DNA of 64,000 nucleotides, taken from Phascolomyces articulosus. Lineage: Eukaryota > Mucoromycota > Mucoromycetes > Mucorales > Lichtheimiaceae. The notes beneath the pieces are model-generated. The model worked only from the letters and a program-made list of their open reading frames with translations. It did not search any database and had not been told where the DNA came from. Location of the stretch: contig JAIXMP010000015.1 in the NCBI GenBank assembly GCA_025677815.1, positions 124,001 through 188,000 of the forward strand. Direction: 5' to 3'. The position numbers and the translations under genes are program-made. Positions 23,794 through 35,304 of this stretch are shown in pieces (the first letter of the stretch is position 1; every line of letters begins with the position of its first letter).

Positions 23794-26700
23794 TTATAAT
23801 AATTTTTGTCGCATTTCTTCGATGAATTTGTTTACATCGTCCTCTTGAGTAGGACTAAAATCGATCTTGGAACGTTGTGTCAAAATATATTTGGATTTAA
23901 TATCAAGCTATAGAAATAAAAGACCCATTGTTAGATTTTCATTGCTACCAGTCCCATGTATTTTATGATTACTTCTAGCTTTTTTCTTTCTTTTTACCTT
24001 GGATGCCAGATCGTGAAGCTTCTTGACTTGTTTAGATGGCTTGCTTTTTTTAAGAAAACGCTTAATCTATTTTTGTTTACCAACAAAAGTTCAGCATTAG
24101 AATATTCTATTCATATCATAAACATATATGAATGCAAAAGCATTAATTAAAAATAAAACCCTTACAGCTACAATGCCTGGTATAACCATTTCTGGGTACG
24201 CAATATGGTAAAAGTAGCCCTTATAATAGTTATAGATACATTCATGAAGTTGCTCCAAAACGCCATCCTATTTCGAACAAAATGAAGAGTTTAGTATTTT
24301 GTTTCTTGCTTTCACAGGACATCTGTTATATATATATATATATATATATTACCTGGAATACACGCCCGCGAAGATAATTTTGGGGTGTTCTAAGATGAGT
24401 ATCCCATTCCAATGGCTTGAGAGTGGATGGTTTTGGTGATTTTGTCAGTACTGGGCTTTCAAACAATTCAAACATGTATGGTGCCAAAGGAATAAAGACC
24501 TTTGTGGAAACACCCAATGTTGTCATGGAACGTAATACGTGGAAACGTAATGGATAGTATTGAGCATCAGGGACCAATCTATTAAATATATGTTGTATCA
24601 ATAAACACTCAAGATATACAATTACTACTTCCTCCCTCCCAAAAAAAAATGATAGAACATTACTTGATAGTACCAAGGGCAACTTGTGCCAAAGGATAGA
24701 TCAACGGCCGCAATTCTGATGATTCATCTTGACAATTTGTAGCTAAAACATTTGCCCAAAAATCGATACAGTGGATAAATTGCCAGTTATAGACCGTTGT
24801 GTAACTTTCCTGTATTGCATAATATATACATAAAGAATTAACTATCTTTCATTCTTTAAATAAACTCAAACTCAATGTTTACCTTTGTTTTAGTTTGCAT
24901 AGCATTACGTAAGGTGATCGCCAATTGTCGGATATATACAAATGCTTGTTTATAGCTAAGTTCTTGATCAATTCCATAAAGTTCAACAGCAAGATTTCGC
25001 ATCAAATTGATGGCAGGTAAAGTATGTGCGTTTGTATTCTTGCAATTTCGTACAAATGTTAAATAAATATTTTTGAGTGCCAAATCCAAATAGGTAGTTT
25101 GTTTGGTTGCCTTTGGAACAGGTGCGGTAGCGAGGGATCGAATTGCCAAGAAACTTTGAATTCGAACATTATCAGAGGATGAATAGTTGGACCACAAGTT
25201 CAAAAGAATCTACAATATTTAAAGATATCAACTTAGTCCATTTATCCTATTCCTATGTTTGAAAACATATCCAGTAAAATAAACCCTTTAGTTTTACCTT
25301 TAAATATTCTTTTGCATATTTATCAAAGCATGCCCAATATGCTGAACACTTTTCTGCCTCCTTAACAGCGACATATAACATATCTGAATCAGTCAAACCT
25401 GTCATCAAATGGATCAAGTTGGAGAGATACAATTTGACCATGCTTTGATAATATTGCCATCGAACAGCGGAGGCAGGTGACTTATTTCCCTGACCACATT
25501 TAAAAACACGATTGAATACGATAGGAGCATTTCGCATTGTAGCCACAACAAGTTGGTTGAATACTTTATAAAAAAAAAAGAGAATTTGAGTGATGCAATC
25601 CTAATTTCAATAAGAAAATTCATAAATAGCAGATGGTGAACTTACCGCTTGGGCTAATGATACGATATACCAGACTAACACCTTCCATTTTCTCTTCATC
25701 TGACATTCTTGCAGCGGATTTGAATGCAACCAACAATTTTTTCATAGCATTGACACTATGAGATGATTCAACTTCTTGGATCCATTCAGTCAGCATACTC
25801 TTGGTAAGAATTTCTAAGCCGCTTTCGTCTTCTTCCATTTCTTCCTCACTGTCGCTTTGTTCATCCATATCCATTCCATCCATGTTCTCGCTATTCAAAT
25901 CATCATCGCCACTGCCAGCTTCTTCGTCATCTTCATCTTCGTTTTCAGATTCATCGAAATCCAACAAAGCATTTTCTTCTTTTTGCAAATATTTGTAAAA
26001 CTCAGGGTCTTGTTTCTTCAACTGTTCGAGTTCTTTCTTATGTCGCTTAATATCTTTGTTGAGCTTTTTGGTGCTATCCTCTCCCTCTCCCTCTTCTTCA
26101 TCTTCATCATCATCGTCGTCACTTTCGTCAAGTTGTAATTTTGCTTCGTCAAGATCGGATTCCACACCATCACTATCAGATGCTTCTTTATTGTCATCAG
26201 AAGCTTCAGACATAACTAAATCTTCCACTTTATTCTCTTCATCATCATCTGAATCATCTTCCACGACGTCATCTTCGACTTTCTCCATAGCTTCGAGCTC
26301 CTAGTTTAAAGAATAGTTTTTATTTTATAAATACTCACTTTTCTTCGACTATTAATAATACCATGTTTCTCTTTCCAAAAAAAATTTTTTTTTACTTTGT
26401 CGAGATCATCGCCTGAATCACTTGCTTCGAAACCACCAGCGAAAAAGTCTTCGACGGACATTCTAGCAAATAAAAAAGGGTAAAGTTTAGCAATCGCTTA
26501 TAAACAGTTGTTTTGTTTTGTGTTCATTTATTTTTTTAATATTTCTCATACGTTTTGGTATCTTTTTTGGTTTCTACACATTAAAAAGAATTCGCCATTA
26601 GGTTTTCAGTTTATAAAAAGTCCAGAAAGTACATTCAAATAATATTGAACTTGGTTACCTGCTTTTTTGCCTTTAGATCCTTTACTTGGTTTTGTTGCAG

Positions 26701-26836
26701 GAGTGACAGGCTTTTCCTTCTTCATAACTTTACCAGCTTTGTTGTTCTTGGAGGCTTTAGCTACACGACCACCTTTTGGTTTTCCATTCTGATTGTTCTT
26801 CTTCGAAGCATTTTGATTTTTCTTTGATTTGGCCAT
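23794..26836 (-). CDS. NOC2: Nucleolar complex protein 2 (NOC2)
   Basis: Noc2 pairs with Noc1 and then Noc3 to mature and export pre-60S ribosomes. Eleven exons read on the minus strand (26836-26659, 26573-26552, 26462-26396, 26300-25646, 25563-25298, 25209-24883, 24809-24664, 24578-24353, 24267-24166, 24066-23998, 23907-23794) join in frame to 723 residues. The first 60 residues are Lys-rich (nucleolar targeting), then an [11 protein letters not shown] motif, a long acidic region, the family block [22 protein letters not shown], and helical repeats with [15 protein letters not shown] and [16 protein letters not shown]. The C-terminus is basic and ends with IEEMRQKLL. The fourth exon carries a long Glu/Asp/Ser run. 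An AT dinucleotide run lies in the intron after exon 8. Confidence 0.93.
24327..24349. repeat. (TA)n microsatellite in a NOC2 intron
   Basis: About eleven TA units just inside the donor side of a NOC2 intron. Probably length-variable; no function inferred. Confidence 0.8.
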
Positions 26837-27151
26837 CGCGATTGATCTTTTTTTTTTTTTTTAGCGGAGAGGCACTCCCTAAAAATGCAACTTGTGGTCA
26901 GTTTGTAAGTTGTATCTCGAAATTTGTGACGGTTTCGTTTAGATGGCTTTGCAGTAATTTGCATTAACTTCATCCGATATTCCCAAAAAAAGTAATCCTG
27001 TTTAGTTATTAATAATGTTACATGGTAATTTTATGTATAAAACAACTAAGTCATTCCATTAAAACGTTCTCATCCTTATTTTGCTTACACTTGTCCCTCT
27101 TCCATATAAACATTTGACAGTAAAAAGTTGTTTGAAAAATTCATATTATTA
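26837..27151. other. Short intergenic region, NOC2 promoter and SMU1 3' end
   Basis: 315 bp between the NOC2 start and the SMU1 stop, both on the minus strand. It includes a T-run at 26848-26862 next to the NOC2 start. No gene seen. Confidence 0.6.
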
Positions 27152-29353
27152 TTATGCTTTGAGAAAATATACATGGCCATGGTCATCGTAGGATACAACA
27201 ACGTTAGTACGCGGATGACTCGCTAAACCAACTGTTTCATAATCACATATTTTGGTCTCGTTAATAAGTTTCCCAGTAGTAATTTGGAAACAATAGAGAA
27301 TAGAGTCTTCTCCAATACCATAGACTAATTCACATTGTGGTGACACAGAAGCAGCGACAAAATCTGATCCGGTCTTCTTTTGGTGCGAAAATGTCTTGAC
27401 AATTTGTCCTCGCATCGTCATGATATATAAGGAATTACTTTTTGTGCATACAAGTACTTGGTCTATGTTCTTTGGCAATGGTACGATGGCCTGCACCGTT
27501 TGATTTGCAAGAGCACTTGCTACTGCAGCGGACGCCGTCGAAGAGGAAGAGGTTGAAGGGCCTTTACTAATATCTACACCAACTTGAGGAGTAATTGTGT
27601 GTAAACAGCTTGTTGTCTTGGCATCCCAGACCTATGTAATACCGAAAAATAATATCAGTACTTAGAAATAATGTATCCATAAAAAAAGAATCGGGGATAG
27701 GAGGATTATCTTACCTTAACTGTACCATCACTACTTGCACTTAGCACTCGTGTATTATCATTAGAGAATAAGACTGAATTGACAAATGATGAGTGTCCTC
27801 GGAATTCCTTTAGAGTTTTTCCAGATCGCAAACCATGTATCTTAACAGTTTGATCATAACTTCCACTCAACACTTGGGAACCATCCTTATTGAAGCATAC
27901 AGATGTAACACCTTGACTATGTGCAGGAGAAAGTCGACGTTGACAAGTGCCACTTTGTACCTTCCATACCTATTTCAAAAAAAAAAAGCGTCATTAAGAA
28001 CTAGGGCTATTATTAGGTAAGAAATTTCAAAACTTACAGCAATTTTTCCATCGTCAGAACCTGAAACTAATAACTGACTATCTCTACTGAAATTTAAGCA
28101 AATAACTGAGTTATCCATCGCCATTAAACTATCCTGTGGTCAGGATAAAAAAACAAAAACAAAAGTGAGTTGGGTTGAGTTATAAAATAATAATATTATA
28201 TACGCTCATAAACTTATCTTTTAATTTAATCTCTTCCTTATGCTTACCTCTGCTTGGTATTTCAAATCCTTCCTTAATTTTCCGGTGACATAATTCCAAA
28301 TTTCAATAAATCCATCTACAGTTCCTGTAGCAAGATATTGGCCATTAGGTGCAAATACAGCTGTTTCAGCATAAGCCTTTTTGCCTGGAAACTATAATAA
28401 TAATAGGAACAATACATTAACATAATTCTACTAAGCACAAAACTATTTTTTTTTGTAAAAAAAGAAAGCATATGGCTTATGTTTTACCTTGATCGTGCTG
28501 TACACTTGATTGGCAACCGCGTCATCTTCTGCCTTTTGTTCAGGAATAACACCACGAAATAAGTCGTATGTATTATCTGGTGCCAGGATACCTTGATGTT
28601 GTTGCCACCGAAGACATTGGCCAAGTAACGCAAGTAACCGGGATGGTGGTACTACTGTAATTTCTTCTTCCAAACCTATATTCAACCCTCAATTAGATTA
28701 GTATAACTCATCATGCTTTCCCTTTACCTAAGTGCCCTTAGTCCTTTCTTCACTATAAACCAAACCTTTTGCTATGTCTTTCCGCCGGCTTTCTTTTGTG
28801 GCACCATCAGGATATGCCAGCTTGGTATCAAACTTTGAACGTGCAACCAACTCTTCTAACCTTGCATATCGATCCACTTGGTTTTCCCTCAAGGAACTCA
28901 TCGGTTCTGATCGTCGAAGCAATATCTTGGCTGTGCTTGGTTCATTTGTTTCAACCATTTCAATTATAATCTACTATACAACAAGCTGTATTGATTAGAG
29001 ATCGTTTCACGATTATCTTCCCTTTCCTTTTACGTTACTTGTTCATATAGATCGTAAAGCTTTTTAGGTGGAATTTTCATGTTTTGTACTTGACGTAATA
29101 CAACATCCCAGCGACCTTGATGGATCTCTTGTAAAAATGTATCCTTATTATCCACTGGGTTAAACGAAACAGGCGATTCCTTTTGTAATGCACTTAGCGT
29201 TCTTTCAAGATTATTTTCACGCAAAAACTGTATAATAAGACGAACAACACTGTAATATTATAATTGGTATTTTGTTCAATGAAATAGAAAATGTTTTTAA
29301 GATATGTAAAAGAACAAGATCGCTTACTCGTCTGATTCGATTGGGTCTGGCAT
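27152..29353 (-). CDS. SMU1: SMU1 WD40 splicing factor
   Basis: Spliceosomal protein that works with RED in activation of the B complex. The start MPDPIESD at 29353 leads into the LisH helix [23 protein letters not shown], then CTLH ([23 protein letters not shown]), the block [15 protein letters not shown], the [13 protein letters not shown] segment, and seven WD40 repeats to the stop at 27152. The order and motifs match SMU1 across the length (about 500 residues). One intron has a weak donor: exon end at 28766 and restart at 28675 give [15 protein letters not shown], the family-consistent join, while reading on would hit a stop. Another acceptor (near 28967) was chosen because the nearer one opens on a stop codon. 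Nuclear by homology. Divergent from the MFSD6-like gene. Confidence 0.92.
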
Positions 29354-29910
29354 GTTGAGTATGAGTGAGTATAAAGTATCGAACACCTTCCAGTTCGGGC
29401 TTTGGTTTGCTTCCAAACTAAGGAATTTTATACATTATTCACTTGAAATCATTTATGCGTGTCTTTTTTTTTCTATCCTACTCACTTGGGTCATGCTGGC
29501 ATTATTATAAAGCCGAGTATGAAATACCCTTAATGTGTTGCTATTCTACTTATTCATCAATTAATTGTAATTCTAAAACGGCTGATAATAATGCAATTGG
29601 GACAAGCTATCATATGTCATACTTCATTATAGGATAGTTGTAACATATGAATATATTCATGGGTTTACAATGATTTAAAAAATCCATAAAGCATTAGAAT
29701 TAAATTCTTTTTTTATATTACAGCTTTGATGTGCTATGAAATATCTTTATTTTATAACTGTAGTATGAGTTGAGAAACCTTTATGCTGAAAACAGTATCA
29801 CATTTTTTTGTGATGATAACAATTGCTCCCACGTATTATGATGGCGGAGAGTTGAAGATCCACCATTTTCTTTTTTCACGCTGTTTGTGAACCCATTTTG
29901 ATTTATTCTT
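29354..29910. other. Divergent promoter between SMU1 and MFSD6-like gene
   Basis: 557 bp, AT-rich, with no convincing coding exon. Promoters of both neighbours must lie here. Confidence 0.6.
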
Positions 29911-32012
29911 ATGCCATACCTTGCTCCAAAGCTACTATATACCTTCTTGTTTGCATGTCAAGGTTCAGCACCTGTTTATCTCGCTCTTTTCTATTCCGAG
30001 CAACTTGGCTTGAAAGGCGATCAGATTGGTTTACTTGTTGCCATTGGTATATACTTTAAACATAGATGCCGAAATCTCGAATGATCTTTATGTCTTGGCG
30101 GTTTTAAGTTGTTGACGTATTCTTTCTGTTCCTTTTTTCTCTTTCTTTATAGCGCCATTTATATCAGCAATAGCTTGTCCATTATGGACATCCCTTGCTG
30201 ACAAGACGAAAACACACCGATATATAATGTGCATTGTGCATACACTAGCAACGGTAGCGATCGTGAGCGTAATGGGAATATCAGTTGCTGTACAGCATGC
30301 GGAGACAGAAGCAGAACGGAGTAAACTCACCATCACGTTAGTTACTATTACGTCTGTCTGTTTTGCATTCTTTGGTGTACCTGTTGGACCATTAGTGGAT
30401 GGTGGCGTATTAAAAATATTGGGCCGTAACAAAGATCAGTATGGTAAACGATATAAAGAATTTTTGAATAGGATTTCATTTGTGTTGTGTCAGGGTGAGG
30501 ATGCATGATGGATCATGTTAAGAACTTGCAGGATGATTTAAATATGGATGTCTATAGGTCGACAACGGATGTTTGGTTCAATTTCATTTGGTGTAGCGTC
30601 AGCACTTGTTGGGTTTATTATGCAAATGACCAAAGATATGAATGCCATTTTTTATGTATACGCCATCTCAGCGGTTTGTTTTATTACCGTAGCAGGCAGC
30701 ACACAATTCAAACCTGAAAAATTGGATTCTTTTGCTCAACGACCAGCCATTGTACAACCACAACAATCACAACGACAACAAATAAATCCTTTAATACCCA
30801 AAAGGACAAAAGCTGGACCAGCACCATTTGCATCAAGTTCAACAAGCACAGTCCAATCCGGTAGCAGTGAAGATAGTAGTAATGATGGCCGTGTTACTAC
30901 TATGGCAGATGGAAAGCTTCATCGAAAAGTGAAACAATTTCAATTGGATTATACTGCGTACGATGATGATGATGAATTTGAAGCCAACCAAATACGTCAA
31001 AATGAAATACAACGTTTGATTCAGTTTGCGACAGAATCAAGTATAATTGAAGCAGTCAACCTCTCTAACCCCCCAGCATCTAGACGACGTTACTCAGGTG
31101 TTAACATGGATGATGTTGCAACAGCTACACAGCAACCAAAGAATGTATTAGAGCTTGTTAGACAACCACATGTAGCCTTGTTTTTTATTACCATGATGTT
31201 GATGGGTGCAGCCTTAAATATGGTTATTAGCTTTTTATTTATTTTCTTAAAGAAAGAACTTGGTGCTGGACCTTCAATCGCTGGTTTGACAGGTTTGGTT
31301 GGTTCAGTCACGGAATTACTTTTCTTTTTCTATTCGCGAGATGTAAGTTATTTATGTTTCATATATGTAAGGGGGATCAATATTTTGCTAATATATAGAC
31401 ATCTGTTATAATAGCTTATCCGATTCTTTGGTATCAAAAGTTTGATCATTCTGGGTCACGTACTAACAATCGTCCGAGTATTTGCCTATACTATGCTACC
31501 CAAAGGACCTGCTGGTGCCAACATTGCTCTTGTTCTTCATTTATTTAATGGTATTGCATTCTCAGCCTTGTGGGGAGCTGGTGTTGTACAAGCGGATGAA
31601 CTTGCACCTCCATCTCTTCAAGCAACTTCACAAGGTAAAATTAGAGAGAAAAATGCACTTGGCAGTAATAAAAATCTTACATGGTTTTTTTATAATAGGT
31701 CTATTAGCTGCAATGTATGCTGGTGTAGGTGCAGGAGTTGGTAACTTAATGGGTGGTGTTATTTTTGAACGAGCAGGTGCGAAAGCTATGTTTTATGCAG
31801 CCATGGGGTTGACTACGCTTAGTTTGGAACTTTATCTCGAAGCAAATACGAGATGGGGTATCACTGATATGGTACGATGGACTTATCGAATGACTGTACG
31901 GATGTATAATTGGATACAGCATGTTCGAGGACGTGGCCGTGCAGTACCTCGATGGAGTGGACCGCGTAGAGAAGGAAGAATTCGACTTCGTGTTGATTCT
32001 GACGATGAATAA
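29911..32012 (+). CDS. MFSD6-like major facilitator permease
   Basis: Five exons (29911-30046, 30153-30443, 30558-31342, 31415-31634, 31699-32012) join in frame to 581 residues. It starts MPYLAPKLLYTFLFACQGS, with a first helix, SEQLGLKGDQIGLLVAI loop and SLADKTKTH in the position of the MFS loop 2-3 motif; YGRQRMFGSISFGVASALVGF follows, which is the block that marks the MFS_1_like (MFSD6/LacY-like) branch. About twelve membrane segments are split by a 150-residue hydrophilic loop (residues about 225-375, Gln/Ser/Asp rich). The C-terminus is Arg-rich and acidic at the end. Substrate unknown. The internal small intron before GRQRMFG is needed, since the unspliced frame stops. Confidence 0.82.
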
Positions 32013-33061
32013 TTATTAACCCTTAACCAGACGTAAACGGATCTAAAATTTCACACATTACAATATGTACATATATATATACACACTCTCTCATACATTT
32101 TCAATTTCTACACTCTGCACACACACAACTATAATCTGATTTTACTTTTTCTTGCACTACTGTACGATTCTATATATTTTTTCAAAATGCAAAAGGATAC
32201 CTATATCTCTTATCACGAAGATAACTTAGGATCAAGGGTTCTTATGGAACACATTTAATATATTTTATTAGAATAGACAATTGGCTTACGAGATACCTTT
32301 ATATTCCTTCTAAACTACAATAATATCACATATTTTCATGGATGAATAATTCACTTGTCAAATAAAAATTCCATAAAACAATACCTACACTCCTTATTGT
32401 TTATACTGTATATGAAATAAATATTTAGAAGGCACTATTTCTTTTAATAGGGATACAATAATCAATCCTCGATTTTTGCAACTCGGGAAATCCAAGGAAA
32501 GTGATGCATTAAATGGAGTTTGCCTCTTTATTAAATGTTAATCCATTATACACCTTATCGACGAAAGATGGGACAGAGTCACGTTTGTGCTATCATTGTT
32601 TCAGACAAATAAAAATATTGCTATTTTCACGTATTTATATATAATGGGTCAACCAACTCGAAGTTACAAAATACAGGTTTCAGTGTTGTTACTTCAATTT
32701 CACTTGAAATTGGAAATTGCACATATATTTGTTTATAATTTTCTCTTTTTTATCACAATCATTACACATAGTATAGCATGGCAATGAACCATAACATGCA
32801 ATGTGAAAAAGTATACTTATTTGTTGCTGCAACTGAAGTAAATCTACTACTAATTGGATGCAATGTCCTAAAAAACAGTTCGCAATTTTATTAATTTCCG
32901 ACAGCTCAAAAAATCTGTTGCAAAAACCGGGAGTTGACTATACAATAAATGCTTTACTATATGTATAGTTATCTCGAATTTTATTATAATCATGTACAGG
33001 TGGAATGAAACTGAAAAAAAATATGATATGTGATGATCAATAATAGGGAAAAAAATATAAG
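32013..33061. other. Convergent intergenic region
   Basis: About 1.05 kb between the MFSD6-like stop and the stop of the next minus-strand gene. AT-rich, with a CA-rich patch near 32080-32130. Nothing gene-like was found. Confidence 0.55.
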
Positions 33062-34666
33062 TTAAGGGTATGGGGTATACTTGAGGAATTCTTCTTGAAA
33101 TAACCAATGTGCAACTTGTTCCAGTGCCGGGACTGTTGACCATGAATATTCTGGTTTGAAAAACTCGGCATTGACAAGATTGAAAGCATCTGATATAGAT
33201 CCTTCAGTTAATGATTCATCTATTTCTTTCTTCCACTTTTCCTCATCCGTATCCTTAATAAAGAAAAAAACAATAGAGCATGTTTAATTTCAGAATAATC
33301 AGTGCATATCCCGAATTCAAAACGTAAGAACTCAGCTTGCCTTTCCAATCGTATACGCATGTATATTATCAACTAACAAAAGAATTGAAAATCCATATTG
33401 TCTTGTTAACGTTATAAGACGCCTTCCACCGCGGATATATCGAGACATTCTTTCATAATCATTATCTAATAAAAACATTTAATTGATAAGTTTTGGTCCA
33501 ATTCAAAAAATATCCCAAAATTGTACATTCCCCGACTATATATCGTAGTATAACATACCTGCTATACAACGTTCAAAATCACCAGGTTCAAACAGTAACT
33601 GTGTAATGTATTTTAATCGGAATAAAGAAATAGCGTGCATATTTCGCTCAAACCGCATTAGAGCAGAAGCTTGACATGCATGTTGATCATGCTGCCACAT
33701 ATTTTGTGTCCATTTGATTACCGTAGGTAAATCTTTAAAGTATTCTGGTAGTTGTTCAATTTTCTTTCCTTCTGATTTCATAATTTTCTTGGCCGTATTA
33801 AGTGCGTTTAATGCTATCAGAGCTATATATACCATATAAACCATCAAAATATCATATATTAAAAAAACACTAAATGTATAAAATGCTTCTGGGCACTCTT
33901 GGCTTCATATCCTTTATTGTCATCACCTTGAGTTTGTGCCTTTTGTTTTTCGGTATCTGTAGGTGTTGGTGTCGGTGGTGGTGTGGAAACAACTGCAACA
34001 TTAGTGTCTTCATCTCTTAGGGGTATCTTGCAGTTCTCTTTTTCTTCTCCATTAAAGGAGTGTGGTTTCAAATCGTTGCTGCTGCTCCAATGTTCTGATA
34101 TAGATCTTGGTATATGAACATCATCAGCTGTCCGATTGTGGATATCACATCTTGGCCTGATACTACTTAATGCTCGTTTAGCTTCCTGTATTTCAGCTAA
34201 TGCCTTAGTTTGTCTTTTCGTCCTCTATTGATTTTTTTTTAAAAAAAATAGAAACAATTAAAGAATTGATAAAACACATTGAACAGATAAAACTGATTTT
34301 ATACATTCTATAGCCTGTCTTTATCCATTTACTTACTTTTCTCCAAAAGTCAGCAACTACCATATTCTGATCAGCCAAAATACATCGGTTATTATCAATT
34401 GGGTCAATAAATCCCATTGCACAATCAAAATCAGCTTCTGCCCAAGCTTCTCGTTCATAAAAGAACATCCCAATACCGAATTTCTTGATTAATCGTGTCA
34501 GTTTATCGAGGAATATCTCTGGCTTATCCACTTTTTTTTATATCCACAAGGTTTTTTTTAGGTGTTCATGCATATTAATAAAAAAAAAATACGGTTGTAA
34601 TTATACATGCAGTAAAAAAAACTCAGAAAACTTACTTGCTCGATACCTTTTTAACGCGTCTTCCAT
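33062..34666 (-). CDS. Unrecognised multi-exon protein
   Basis: I do not recognise this family. A chain of exons is credible: ATG at 34666 (MEDALKRYRA), then MDKPEIFLDKLTRLIKKFG and a block rich in aromatic and acidic residues (FFYEREAWAEADFDCAMGF), then RTKRQTKALAEIQEAKRAL, a Pro/Thr-rich low-complexity linker, then LNTAKKIMKSEGKKIEQLP with WTQNMWQHDQHACQA, and the C-terminal part NDYERMSRYIRGGRRL to the stop at 33062. The join after the linker is uncertain: a donor near 33925 (GTGATG) fits the frame. The intron after YTIGK starts with GC (GCAAGC) and ends with AG, a known minor class. No membrane span or signal peptide. Probably cytosolic or nuclear; total near 350 residues. Confidence 0.6.
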
Positions 34667-35304
34667 AGTCTGACAAATTTATTCTGTTTCAGTTTCTAGT
34701 AACGAGAGTTTACGGGCTTTTACTTTATTGTTACCTTGGTAACTAGGTCAAATGGATCCACTTGTTTGTATTCACTTTTTACATACTATTTCAAACAGTT
34801 GGAAAGGTTGGTAACAGTAATAATGGTAGCACACGTCATGTCATGGAATGAATTCTTACCGAGTTTCCGCGTCTCATACTTCTCGTTGCTGGAGGCTGAA
34901 CTTTGTTCTAAAATGGGGCATTGGCATTATTCAAACGATATGATTAGGTTTATAGAAATGAATATTCTAAGCATATATAAAACTAATGATAACATACAAC
35001 TGTCATTCTTTTTCAAATTGACGCGTGCTATAAAGTTGGTTATTTTGTAAAAGAAAAAAATATCGGAAAGCCACTTTTCCATTTCTGCATATCAATTTTT
35101 TCCCAGGTGAAAATGAAGTGATAAAGGGGTGAATGATGTTCATGATAATAGCAACAAATAAATAAGATGAGCTTAATTTAGAATATATAATTTACTAAAA
35201 TTATATTTGTAAAAAATAAGTTAAATAGAGATGGATAGCTTTTTCATTTTTATTGCACTATCATCATGGATGCGTAGTGATACTTTAAGTCAAAGCATCA
35301 CAAC
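34667..35304. other. Intergenic region upstream of the unrecognised gene
   Basis: 638 bp holding the promoter of the minus-strand gene at 34666 and the 3' flank of the deacetylase gene. A plus-strand frame at 34736-35050 lacks any domain-like pattern and was not accepted. Confidence 0.55.

Noticed and set aside
25801..26304. Plus-strand frames rich in Ser opposite the NOC2 acidic region
   Set aside because: They are the antisense reading of the Glu/Asp-rich exon; the minus strand has the conserved family block.
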